From NCBI GenBank assembly GCA_028281665.1, contig JANQJK010000006.1, positions 1 through 64,000 of the forward strand: 64,000 nucleotides of DNA. Reading direction: 5' to 3'. This document shows positions 1 to 7,796 of this stretch, one piece after another; the first letter of the stretch is position 1, and each line of letters starts with the position of its first letter. The stretch comes from Hyphococcus sp. (GTDB lineage Bacteria; Pseudomonadota; Alphaproteobacteria; Caulobacterales; Parvularculaceae). Below the pieces are notes generated by a model that saw only the letters and a list, made by a program, of their open reading frames with translations, did no database searches and was not told the origin of the DNA. The position numbers and the translations under genes are program-made.

Positions 1-1537
1 TAATGTTCATGTGGACGGTCCCTTCCTTGTTTTGCAGCTTCAACAGCCGCAATCCTGGCACGCTTCGATGCCGTCGGTCGGGGCCGTCCACACCATCAAG
101 AAACTGCTGCGCCGGTTCATTGCGCGGCCCCTGCGTGAAAGAAAACGAAGCCGCCATAACGGAGGCACGCGCGGCGAGCTGACCGATATGCGCCGCCATC
201 CGGTGTTCGACGCCGCGGCCTAAGGCGCGGCAGCTCAGCGAAAACAGCTCAACGGAGACCTGATCAATGCCGGCCTCCAGACCGATCACGCCGACGACGC
301 CGTAGTCCCCGAAACGATCCTTCGCGGAAACGGCGAAGAGTTGATGGTTCGGCTCCGCCGCCCAGGCGCAAAGCTCCGGCTCTGTGAAACGCCGCAGCGT
401 TGTGTTGAACTGGTTCGTCCGCTGGGTCAGTTGCGCAAGGCGCGCCATAACGTCTGCGCCGGCGCCTGTAATCCGGACTTCAAGAGCGAGGCTTTCAATA
501 AACACCGCCAGTGTCGGCGCCGATCGCGCCTCCTCCTTGCGAGCCGCATCGTCGCGATACATCCGGCGCCGGCGGCGGTCTTCTTCCGTTGTCGGAGCAG
601 GATCCAGTAACCAGAGATGCTCGGCGAAGTCGGCTGTTTCGCACACGCGTGTCGAAACCACGCCGGGCATGCGCGCCTGCATGGCGGCAATTTCCACGGG
701 ATTGTCGTCGAGAAACAGGATCGACTCTTCGGAGAATCCGAACTGCCGGGCAATGGCGGCGAGATTGTCCGGTTTTTCGCGCCAGTTCGCGCTGCGCGCC
801 AGAACATCGTCGAGGCCAAGGGGCATGTCGGTGCGTTGTTTGAAAACCGACGCCACGTCGTCATCATGGTTTTTGCTGAGGAGCGCAATTGCGACGCCGG
901 CCTCCGACAGCGTTTTCAGACGGCGCTGCAACGCCGCCGCAGCAGCATCCACGCGCACGCCGGCGGCGCCGTCCTCCCCGACAACGCCGCGCCACAGCGT
1001 ATTATCGCAATCAACCGCCGCCAGTTTAAGGGGCGTCCGCCGCGGCGCATGGGCGTGTCGAACGAGCTCCGCGGAGAACGCCGCAAACGCTTCCGGCGTG
1101 TAAGGCGCAGACGCCGTCTCATCGGCGTTCGCATCGAACGGATCGCTCACCGCGTAGCGCGCGAATATGTCGGCGCCGTCTACAATCGAGCAATCATCGC
1201 CGATTGTCTTCCGAAACCGGTCCTCCGCGATTGAATCGCCGCGCCCATGTCGATCCGGACAAAGAATAATGGTGAATGCCTGCCCGGCCGCGTTGATGGC
1301 GTTTGCAAGCTCATATGCGGCGTCCCCGCCAAGGTCGCGCCATCGGATCAGCACAAAGCGCGCAGCGGCGCGGTCGTTCAACGGGCTGCCCGGCGTCAGC
1401 AGCGATTGGTGGAGGCTGGCGGCAGGCGTAAACGAAAACTCCGCGGGCGCGCCCAATATCCGCGACCAAAAGGGCGCGAACGTCTCGAGCGCGTCAGCCG
1501 TAAAGCTCGCTCCAATCGCCAGTTTCAAACGGTCCAA
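1..1537 (-). CDS. FkbH-like HAD phosphatase/acyl-carrier protein-loading enzyme (C-terminus cut by window edge)
   Basis: The reading frame is open from about 1537 to the left edge (about 512 codons). It carries the FkbH signature set: HAD motif I DCDNTLWRG near residue 176, motif II LLSKN near 219-223, an acidic LDDN motif near 276-279, a TNQFN motif near 373-377, and an ELFSLSCRALGRG stretch near 429-441 typical of the C-terminal GNAT-like part. Family members dephosphorylate 1,3-bisphosphoglycerate and load a glyceryl or related unit on an acyl-carrier protein; others sit in surface-glycan loci. The start is uncertain: I chose TTG at 1537 because the protein then begins LDRLKLAIGASF, matching the usual N-terminus, but the GGAGG at about 1565 is rather far upstream. 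It lies 38 bases behind the phosphopantetheinyl transferase gene on the same strand, which supports a carrier-protein role. Substrate unknown. Confidence 0.85.
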   Translation of the reverse strand, partial: MDRLKLAIGASFTADALETFAPFWSRILGAPAEFSFTPAASLHQSLLTPGSPLNDRAAARFVLIRWRDLGGDAAYELANAINAAGQAFTIILCPDRHGRGDSIAEDRFRKTIGDDCSIVDGADIFARYAVSDPFDANADETASAPYTPEAFAAFSAELVRHAHAPRRTPLKLAAVDCDNTLWRGVVGEDGAAGVRVDAAAAALQRRLKTLSEAGVAIALLSKNHDDDVASVFKQRTDMPLGLDDVLARSANWREKPDNLAAIARQFGFSEESILFLDDNPVEIAAMQARMPGVVSTRVCETADFAEHLWLLDPAPTTEEDRRRRRMYRDDAARKEEARSAPTLAVFIESLALEVRITGAGADVMARLAQLTQRTNQFNTTLRRFTEPELCAWAAEPNHQLFAVSAKDRFGDYGVVGVIGLEAGIDQVSVELFSLSCRALGRGVEHRMAAHIGQLAARASVMAASFSFTQGPRNEPAQQFLDGVDGPDRRHRSVPGLRLLKLQNKEGTVHMNI

Positions 1538-1575
1538 GGCGGGGCCCCTGCTTGCACCCGGCCCCCTCCGATCGT

Positions 1576-2325
1576 CTAATAGCGGGAGCCGGTTTGCGGT
1601 TTTACGCGCAGAACGTGCAAGTTCGGGGCCGCCAGATCGGTCGCAATCGCAGCGCAGTAACCATCTAACGGGCTGAATGCGCGCAAGGCCCAGTCGCGCG
1701 CGACAGCGCCGTCCCCTTCTGCCCGTAAGATTTCGGGCCGGTCCCCCGGCGTAAGGGTGACATCGAAGCAGTCCAGCGGCGCCAGCAGTCCGACCCCCAT
1801 CGCCTTGACGACCGCCTCTTTGCGGGTCCAGCAATTATAGAACCCTGCGGTCCACGCATCGCCTGAAAGCGGATTGAGCGCGGCCTGCTCCGCTGGCGAA
1901 AACTGCCGGCGTGCAACATCAATGAGATCGTCACTCATGCGCACGGTCTCGATATCCGCGCCCAGGATCGCTGCATCAGAGACTGCAAGCAGTCCCCATT
2001 CTTCCGATCGCGAATAATTAAAGTTTACGCCGCCCCCTTTCAGCGTCGGCCGCCCCTGCGCCTCAACGTCGAATTCGAAATCGCCTGGCGCGACGTCAAG
2101 ATATCGGCTGAGAATGCGCCGGATTGAATCGTGCCCGGCGATGAAGCGGCGTCGGTCGCGATCAAAGTGGAAACGGCGCGCGCGATCGCGTTCCGCATCG
2201 TCAAGATGTTCGTGATCAGCGTCGCTTTCCAGAGAGAACAGCCAGCAATGAATATCGTCCGGCGCCAATGAGACCGGCGCGCCGTCAAGGCGCGCAATTT
2301 CTTCACTGATCGATTCGTTACTCAT
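1576..2325 (-). CDS. Sfp-type 4'-phosphopantetheinyl transferase
   Basis: This 249-residue cytoplasmic enzyme moves 4'-phosphopantetheine from coenzyme A to a serine of acyl- or peptidyl-carrier proteins. The Mg-binding GADIE motif is at 122-126 (D124, E126) and the second conserved block WTRKEAVVKA at 166-175 (K169, E170, K174), with an FNYSRS stretch at 102-107 where Sfp enzymes bind the CoA 3'-phosphate. The length and motif order fit the Sfp/Gsp class rather than the shorter AcpS class. The gene is read away from the cobalamin operon and is followed on the same strand by an FkbH-like gene, so it probably serves a polyketide, peptide or lipid carrier system lying left of the window. A general role in activating several carrier proteins of the cell is also possible. 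Confidence 0.93.
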   Translation of the reverse strand: MSNESISEEIARLDGAPVSLAPDDIHCWLFSLESDADHEHLDDAERDRARRFHFDRDRRRFIAGHDSIRRILSRYLDVAPGDFEFDVEAQGRPTLKGGGVNFNYSRSEEWGLLAVSDAAILGADIETVRMSDDLIDVARRQFSPAEQAALNPLSGDAWTAGFYNCWTRKEAVVKAMGVGLLAPLDCFDVTLTPGDRPEILRAEGDGAVARDWALRAFSPLDGYCAAIATDLAAPNLHVLRVKPQTGSRY

Positions 2326-2429
2326 GCGCCAAGACTAGCATGACGCGCGATAGACAGGAAAAACGCAATAATGTGCTTCTGTTCCATTGTTGACAGTTCC
2401 GCCCTCACCGTCGCAGAACTATGGGCAGA

Positions 2430-2585
2430 TGGTGCCCCGGGAGGGGCTTAATAGGGAATCCGGTGAGAATCCGGAACTGTACCCGCAACTGTCAGCGGCG
2501 AGCCGCCGGCCGACATATCCACTGGAGTATTACTCTGGGAAGGATGGCCGAACGGCACTGACCCGCAGAGTCAGGAGACCTGCCC
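2430..2585 (+). ncRNA. Cobalamin (AdoCbl-type) riboswitch
   Basis: The leader shows the conserved cobalamin aptamer blocks in order: GGTGCC at 2431, AATAGGGAATCCGGTGAGA at about 2450-2467, CTGTACCCGCAACTGT at 2477-2492, CACTGG at 2520-2525, a GGGAAGG stretch at 2537-2543, and the B12-box element GAGTCAGGAGACCTGCC at 2568-2584. It precedes a BtuB-like receptor and B12 ABC transporter genes, so bound cobalamin would lower their expression. A perfect -35 hexamer TTGACA sits at 2390-2395, with only a poor -10 match after it. Confidence 0.97.
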
Positions 2586-2699
2586 TCGCGTCGCTCGCCC
2601 TTTGGCCGGGAACAAGCCATCGGGGCAGGAGTCTTCCTTTGAAGCGACAATACTTGTTCGCGTTGGATGTGACGTCCTTCGCGGATTCTAATGTCGTTT

Positions 2700-2713
2700 G
2701 CCGCTTCGGCGGC
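2700..2713 (+). promoter_or_regulatory. UUCG-tetraloop hairpin directly before the btuB ribosome binding site
   Basis: GCCGC-TTCG-GCGGC forms a perfect five-pair stem closed by a cUUCGg tetraloop. The Shine-Dalgarno stretch GGGAAGG follows without a gap at 2714-2720 and the ATG is at 2726. It lies about 115 bases after the riboswitch aptamer, so it may belong to the expression platform that hides or frees the ribosome site; that link is inferred. Confidence 0.5.
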
Positions 2714-2725
2714 GGGAAGGAAAAC

Positions 2726-4537
2726 ATGAAACACCTATCGAAACTCTGCGCGGCGACGGCGTTCGTCGCATTTACAACGCCGGCATTCGCGGTCGATGAC
2801 GAAATCATCGTTGAAGGCCTGCGCCTGCCCACGCCCATTGGAGAGGCCGGATCGAGTGTCGACGTCATCACGGCGGAAGACATTGAGTTGCGCGCCTATC
2901 AGTTCGCGCTCGACGCCATCGCTACGGCGCCTGGCGTCACAATCAATCAAAACGGCGCCTTTGGCGGGCTCGCCTCCGTCCGCATTCGCGGCGCATCGAC
3001 GGACCAGACCCTTGTCCTCGTCGACGGCGTGCCATTTGGGGACCCGACGGCCGTTGGCGGCGGGTATGATTTCTCCATTCTCGATCCGGCCGATATCGAA
3101 CGGATCGAAATCCTGAAAGGCCCCCATTCAACACTGTGGGGATCGGACGCCATAGGGGGCGTCGTCAACATCATCACCAAACGCGCCGGCGAAGGATTTG
3201 GCGGGCGCGCCTTTCTGGAGGGCGGCTCCTTTGCAACCATACGCGGCGGCGGCGCCGTTTATGGCGGTGGAAGGGCCGGCGACTTTCGCCTGTCCGTATC
3301 CGGTTTAACGAGCAACGGCATTTCCAAGGCCGAGGAAGACGACGGCAATCCGGAACGGGACGGATATGACAGCTATGCAGTTGATGGCGGCGGCGGGGTC
3401 AATCTCGGCTGCGTCCGACTGGAAGCCAAGGCGCGGTATCAGACCGGCGAAACTCAAATCGACGGCTTCCCGCCGCCGACTTTTTCGCTCTCGGACTCCG
3501 ACGACAAGTCGTCGACGGATCAACTCTCCCTCCATGGGCGGGCGATCGCGCCGCTTTTCGGCGACCGGCTGAATAACGAAATCTCTGTCGGCTTCACGGA
3601 CATTACGCGCAACGGATCCTTCGGCGGTTTCGCAACGAAGGATGAAGGCGACCGGCTGGTGCTGCGATACCAGGGCACGGCAAAGCTGCTGGACAGACAT
3701 CGCATCGCCGTGGGCGCCGAACGGGAAGAAACCCAGGCCAACAGGGATGAAACGTCTATCAATGCGGTTTTCGGATTGCTTGAAATCAAGCCTCTCGAAC
3801 GGCTCACCGTCAGCGCCGGCGTGCGCTATGACGATCACTCAACCTTCGGCGATGAAGTAACGGCGCGCGCCGCAGCGGCGCTGGCGATCACCGAAACGGT
3901 GACGCTGCGCGGCAGTTGGGGCGAAGGCTTCAAGGCGCCGACCATTTTTCAATTAACGCAGAGCTTCGGGGTGTTACCGCCAAATGCAGACCTGCAACCC
4001 GAGACGAGCCAGGCATTTGACGTCGGCGTCGATTTCGCCGGATTTGACGGCCGCGCGAAACTCCACTTAACGTATTTTAATCGCGATACGGAAAATCTCA
4101 TCATCTTTGCGCCGAATTCCCGATACGAAAATCTTGCGCGAACAGAGGCGCAGGGGCTGGAGGCGTCCGCAGAACTCGCGCTGACCGATCGGGTCGCCCT
4201 TAACGCCGGTTACGCCTATATTGACGCCAAAGATGCAACCACCGGCGCGCGACAGATCCGGACACCGCGCCACTCGGGCGACGCCTCGCTTTCCTATCGC
4301 GATGAACGCCTGTCCGGCGCGTTAAGCGTTCGGTACAATGGCGACGAAACGGAAGGCCTGTTCGGCTCGGACGTTGACGCATGGGTCCGCGTTGATGTTT
4401 CAGCCGCCTACGCTATCTCCGAGACGATCGAACTATACGGACGCATCGAGAATCTCCTCGACGCCGACTATCAGCAGATATCCGGATACGGAACGCCGGG
4501 ACTGTCCGGCTACGGCGGCGTCAGGCTGACATTCTGA
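2726..4537 (+). CDS. btuB: TonB-dependent vitamin B12 outer-membrane receptor (BtuB-like)
   Basis: This 603-residue protein imports cobalamin across the outer membrane using TonB energy. A signal peptide (about 1-22, ending AFA) is followed by a short DDEIIVEG TonB-box-like segment, a plug domain (about 35-145, with VRIRGAS, LVLVDGVP and SDAIGGVVNI motifs) and a 22-strand barrel ending in the usual C-terminal phenylalanine. The ATG at 2726 was chosen because it begins a clear signal peptide and has GGGAAGG six bases before it; the longer in-frame extension upstream would run through the riboswitch. It is the first gene of a four-gene run (btuF follows after one base), and the riboswitch ahead makes cobalamin the likely ligand. 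Confidence 0.93.
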   Translation: MKHLSKLCAATAFVAFTTPAFAVDDEIIVEGLRLPTPIGEAGSSVDVITAEDIELRAYQFALDAIATAPGVTINQNGAFGGLASVRIRGASTDQTLVLVDGVPFGDPTAVGGGYDFSILDPADIERIEILKGPHSTLWGSDAIGGVVNIITKRAGEGFGGRAFLEGGSFATIRGGGAVYGGGRAGDFRLSVSGLTSNGISKAEEDDGNPERDGYDSYAVDGGGGVNLGCVRLEAKARYQTGETQIDGFPPPTFSLSDSDDKSSTDQLSLHGRAIAPLFGDRLNNEISVGFTDITRNGSFGGFATKDEGDRLVLRYQGTAKLLDRHRIAVGAEREETQANRDETSINAVFGLLEIKPLERLTVSAGVRYDDHSTFGDEVTARAAAALAITETVTLRGSWGEGFKAPTIFQLTQSFGVLPPNADLQPETSQAFDVGVDFAGFDGRAKLHLTYFNRDTENLIIFAPNSRYENLARTEAQGLEASAELALTDRVALNAGYAYIDAKDATTGARQIRTPRHSGDASLSYRDERLSGALSVRYNGDETEGLFGSDVDAWVRVDVSAAYAISETIELYGRIENLLDADYQQISGYGTPGLSGYGGVRLTF

Positions 4538-4538
4538 G

Positions 4539-5360
4539 ATGAAGGCGCGGCTCGTCATAATACTGCTCTGTGGGTTGTCGTTCAGCGCCTGCGCACGCGA
4601 CACCGGAGAGACGGAGACGGAGACGCAGCCGCGCCGCATCATCAGTCTTGATTTTTGTGCTGATCAATACCTTCTCATGCTTGCCGATCCGGGCGACATT
4701 CTCGGGCTGTCGACGGATTCCGACAAGCCGTTTTCGTATCTGCGAAATGAAGCCCCGGCCTTTCGGCAGATTCGACCGCGTGCGGAAGATATCCTGATCG
4801 AAAGGCCCAGCGCCGTTATTCGAACATATGGCGGCGGGCCGAATGTAACGGCGTTTCTTGAGCGGGTCGGCGTGGATGTGATTCAAATCGCATACGCCGA
4901 CGACCTCGCCGGGATTCGCAGCAACATCATCAACACGGCGGCGGCGCTCGGCGAGCCGGCGCGCGGCGAGGCAGTGGCCGCAGAAATGGACCGGCGCCTT
5001 GCCGCAATCGACGCCGACCCGAAGGGAGCGATCCTTTATCTGACATCGAAAGGCGCCGTCGCCGGCGGGGACACGCTTATTGACGAGCTGATGCGCCGCG
5101 CGGGCCGCGAGAACTTTGAGCGCCGCAAGGGCTGGGGTTTCGCGCCGCTGGAAAGACTGGCCTATGAAACGCCCGACGCCGTCGCCGCCGGCTTTTTTGA
5201 CGCCGCCGACGCAAGGACCGACCGCTGGTCGCCGGCGCGCCACCCGGTCGCGCAGCGGAGCCTGCACGGCAGCCAGGTTATCGACATTCCGGGCGCGTGG
5301 ACAGCCTGCGCAGCGTGGCAGGTCGTCGACGCCGCCGAAGCGATGGCGGCCGCGCGTTGA
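4539..5360 (+). CDS. btuF: Periplasmic B12-binding protein of an ABC transporter (BtuF-like)
   Basis: This 273-residue protein has a hydrophobic N-terminal segment ending SFSAC (C18), a slightly atypical lipobox, so it may be a lipoprotein or simply secreted. The body matches the BtuF/FecB type-III binding-protein fold: RRIISLDFCADQYLLML near 32-48, PRAEDILIERPSAVI in the first lobe, and a second lobe with the short helix-rich linker. It would carry cobalamin from BtuB to the BtuCD membrane complex. It starts one base after the btuB stop and overlaps btuC by four bases, so translation is probably coupled. A siderophore-binding role is possible for this fold, but the riboswitch argues for B12. 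Confidence 0.85.
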   Translation: MKARLVIILLCGLSFSACARDTGETETETQPRRIISLDFCADQYLLMLADPGDILGLSTDSDKPFSYLRNEAPAFRQIRPRAEDILIERPSAVIRTYGGGPNVTAFLERVGVDVIQIAYADDLAGIRSNIINTAAALGEPARGEAVAAEMDRRLAAIDADPKGAILYLTSKGAVAGGDTLIDELMRRAGRENFERRKGWGFAPLERLAYETPDAVAAGFFDAADARTDRWSPARHPVAQRSLHGSQVIDIPGAWTACAAWQVVDAAEAMAAAR

Positions 5361-6340
5361 TTTCCAGGCTGAATATTCTCCTTGCCCTCGGCGCGCTTTT
5401 CACCGTCGCCGCCGCCGCGGCCATTGGTTCAACGGCAATGCCGGCCGGGCGTTTCTTCGCCGCCCTCATCGGCGCCGGCGATATTGGCGACATCATTGTC
5501 GTCTGGGAAATCCGAATGCCGCGCGCACTCGCCGCGTTCGCTGTCGGCGCCGCCCTCGGCGCATCGGGCGCCGCCCTGCAAGGCCTGTTGCGAAACCCGC
5601 TCGCGGAGCCCGGCGTTCTCGGCGTTTCCGCCAGCGCCGCCCTTGGCGCGAGCCTTGTTCTTTTCTACGGCGGCGCCGTGGTTCCGGATATCGCCGTCCC
5701 CGTCGCCGCCATAGCCGGCGCTCTTGCCGCAACCACGCTCCTCACCATTGCCGCGATACGCGTCGGTTCCGTCGTCACCCTTATTCTCATAGGCGTGGGC
5801 ATTTCGAGTTTCGCCGGCGCGGTCGCGGCGCTTCTCCTTAATCTGGCGCCAAATCCGTTTTCCCTTGCGGATCTCCTTAACTGGACCCTTGGCACGGTCG
5901 CCAATCGCAGCTTCAACGACATCGCGCTGGCCGCGCCGTTTATGGCAGCGGGGTTTGTCTGTCTCGGATTGTCAGCACGCGCATTGTCAGCGCTCGGGCT
6001 CGGTGAAGAAACGGCCTTCAGCCTCGGCGTCGATCTGAAACGCACGCGAATCCTTGTCGTGCTCGGCGCCGGACTCGCAACCGGCGCCGCGGTCGCCATC
6101 GCCGGGGCGATTGGATTTGTCGGCATCGTCGCGCCCCATCTCCTGCGCCCTTTCGTTCGCCACGACCCTGCCCGCACGCTTCTTCCCGCAGCGCTTGCGG
6201 GCGGCGTCATACTGGTGCTCGCCGATATCGGCGTGCGCATTCTCCCGACGCCCGCTGAACTCAGACTGGGCGTTGTCGCCGCACTTATCGGCGCGCCGGT
6301 GTTCGTCTGGATCGCAGCCAGCAGAAACCGAACCCAATGA
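5357..6340 (+). CDS. btuC: FecCD-family ABC permease for B12 (BtuC-like)
   Basis: An inner-membrane permease of about 327 residues with roughly ten hydrophobic segments. It shows the FecCD landmarks: an RNPLAEPGVLGVS block near 78-90, a GAIGFVGIVAPHLLRP block near 254-269 for contact with the ATPase, and a C-terminal ELRLGVVAALIGAPVF segment. I chose the TTG at 5357 because it overlaps the btuF stop in TTGA and gives the usual BtuC length; a GTG at 5297 would add 20 arginine-rich residues that do not look like a BtuC N-terminus. It works with the neighbouring ATPase, which overlaps it by four bases. Confidence 0.9.
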   Translation: MISRLNILLALGALFTVAAAAAIGSTAMPAGRFFAALIGAGDIGDIIVVWEIRMPRALAAFAVGAALGASGAALQGLLRNPLAEPGVLGVSASAALGASLVLFYGGAVVPDIAVPVAAIAGALAATTLLTIAAIRVGSVVTLILIGVGISSFAGAVAALLLNLAPNPFSLADLLNWTLGTVANRSFNDIALAAPFMAAGFVCLGLSARALSALGLGEETAFSLGVDLKRTRILVVLGAGLATGAAVAIAGAIGFVGIVAPHLLRPFVRHDPARTLLPAALAGGVILVLADIGVRILPTPAELRLGVVAALIGAPVFVWIAASRNRTQ

Positions 6341-7125
6341 CCGCGATTACGTTGGAGAATGTAAGTCTGGAGGCGGATGGCGCCCGCATACTGTGCGACG
6401 TCAGTCTTGACCTGCGCATTGGCGAGCTGACGGCCCTCGTCGGGCCCAACGGCGCCGGAAAGTCGTCATTGATGAAGTGTGCGCTCGGCGCCATTGCGCC
6501 GACATCCGGCGCGGCGCGCATCGACAACGAAAACGCCGCCGCGATGGATGCGGGAAAGCGCGCGCGCCGCATCTCCTACCTGCCCCAGATCAGACCGGCC
6601 GCATGGCCCGTTATCGTCGAGGACATTGTCGCGCTGGGACGGTTTGCATATGGCGCGGCGACGCCCGCTGTGAAAGACAGCAACGACAAGGCCATCGCGG
6701 AAGCTATTTCCGCTTGCGGTCTCGATCGCCTGCGCAACCGCGGCAGCGACACACTGTCCGGCGGCGAGCTTGCGCGCGCCCATTGCGCTCGCGCATTTGC
6801 GGCGCAAACGCCGTTTCTGCTCGCAGACGAGCCAACCAATTCCCTCGACCCGGCAGGCCAGGTCGACATCATGAAACTCATTCAAAGTTATGTCGCAGGC
6901 GGCGCGGGCACGCTGGTTATCCTTCATGACATCAACCTGGCGGCCGCCTTCGCGGACCGGCTGGTCTGGATGCGCGACGGCGCCATTATCGCCGACGGCG
7001 CGCCATCGGAAACACTGTCCGAAGAAAATTTCAGCACCGTCTTTGGAATAGACGCGGATATCTCTGCGACCTTCCGGAACGGCCGGGTCGACTACTTTTC
7101 CATCGCAGCACGACAAGGCCCCTGA
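6337..7125 (+). CDS. btuD: ABC transporter ATP-binding protein for B12 (BtuD-like)
   Basis: The 262-residue cytoplasmic ATPase powers the BtuC permease. Walker A GPNGAGKSS is at 36-44, the ABC signature LSGGE at 140-144, Walker B LLADEP at 161-166, and the H-loop histidine in ILHDINLAAAF follows. The ATG overlaps the btuC stop (ATGA). This is the last gene of the riboswitch-controlled operon; no cobalamin synthesis or remodelling gene follows in the window, so the unit is for uptake only. Confidence 0.93.
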   Translation: MTAITLENVSLEADGARILCDVSLDLRIGELTALVGPNGAGKSSLMKCALGAIAPTSGAARIDNENAAAMDAGKRARRISYLPQIRPAAWPVIVEDIVALGRFAYGAATPAVKDSNDKAIAEAISACGLDRLRNRGSDTLSGGELARAHCARAFAAQTPFLLADEPTNSLDPAGQVDIMKLIQSYVAGGAGTLVILHDINLAAAFADRLVWMRDGAIIADGAPSETLSEENFSTVFGIDADISATFRNGRVDYFSIAARQGP

Positions 7126-7191
7126 AAGAGCGGCGCTGGCGTCAGCCCCGTTGGTTGATATACTCGCAGCCAAATATTCAGGAGCATGATT

Positions 7192-7746
7192 ATGAGAGTT
7201 GCCGCCGCCCTCGCCCCGTTCATCGTCGCCATCGCCGCCTCAACCCACGCGCAGGCCGACGGCGCCAGCGATATTGAAGCGTGCCGTACGAACAGCGCAT
7301 CGCCCGAGGACCGCATCGCCTGCCTCGAAGCCGCGCTTTTAAGACGCGACGAAAGCGCGACCGCGGAAGAGATGCTGACCGCCGATGCAAGCGCAGACGA
7401 TGACGCCGATATTGCGCCGGAGGCCAGCACGGCTCCCGAAGTTGAAGTAGCCGAACTCGGCGCCGAACAAGTGCGCACGGAAAAAGAAATCGAAGAGCGT
7501 CAAAAAAAGAAAAAGGCGCAGAAAGTCGTCGCATCGGTTACCGATCTCGCGCGGTCGCAGAACGGCCAATACATCTTTTTTTTGGACAACGGTCAGATCT
7601 GGCGCCAGAAGCGGTCGGACAGCAATACGATGACGATCTCCCGGCGCCCCTCCTATGATGCGGAAGTCTCGCGCGGCGCGATCAGCGGATATCGATTAAA
7701 GCTCTCCGGCATTCGCAGATCGTTTGCAGTTGAGCGGGTAAAATAA
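7192..7746 (+). CDS. Small secreted protein of unknown function
   Basis: The protein of about 184 residues starts with a signal peptide (about 1-22, ending AQA). The ATG at 7192 has GGAG seven bases upstream; the ATG at 7186 is too close to it. A segment with two cysteines in an ACRTNSASPEDRIACLE pattern follows. The middle is rich in acidic residues and alanine, then a charged helical stretch with a run of lysines (near 100-112). The C-terminal 70 residues form a compact domain with a YIFFLDNGQIW motif, a pattern I know only from uncharacterised alphaproteobacterial envelope proteins. It follows btuD by about 65 bases and precedes a strong terminator, so it could be read with the B12 genes or alone. 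No function can be assigned. Confidence 0.8.
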   Translation: MRVAAALAPFIVAIAASTHAQADGASDIEACRTNSASPEDRIACLEAALLRRDESATAEEMLTADASADDDADIAPEASTAPEVEVAELGAEQVRTEKEIEERQKKKKAQKVVASVTDLARSQNGQYIFFLDNGQIWRQKRSDSNTMTISRRPSYDAEVSRGAISGYRLKLSGIRRSFAVERVK

Positions 7747-7747
7747 A

Positions 7748-7774
7748 AAACGGCGGCCCGTCGGGCCGCCGTTT
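7748..7774. terminator. Two-way transcription terminator
   Basis: AAACGGCGGCCC (7748-7759) and GGGCCGCCGTTT (7763-7774) form a perfect 12-pair stem with a three-base loop. It has an A-run on the left and T-run on the right, so it can act on both strands. It lies between two convergent genes. Confidence 0.93.
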
Positions 7775-7796
7775 CCGTAGTTTTTCGCACCGGTTA

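Noticed and set aside
384-1103. A 239-codon plus-strand frame in the region where no stop-to-stop minus-strand gene is closed
   Set aside because: The minus strand holds the FkbH-like gene with all HAD motifs; the plus frame is serine/arginine-rich noise.
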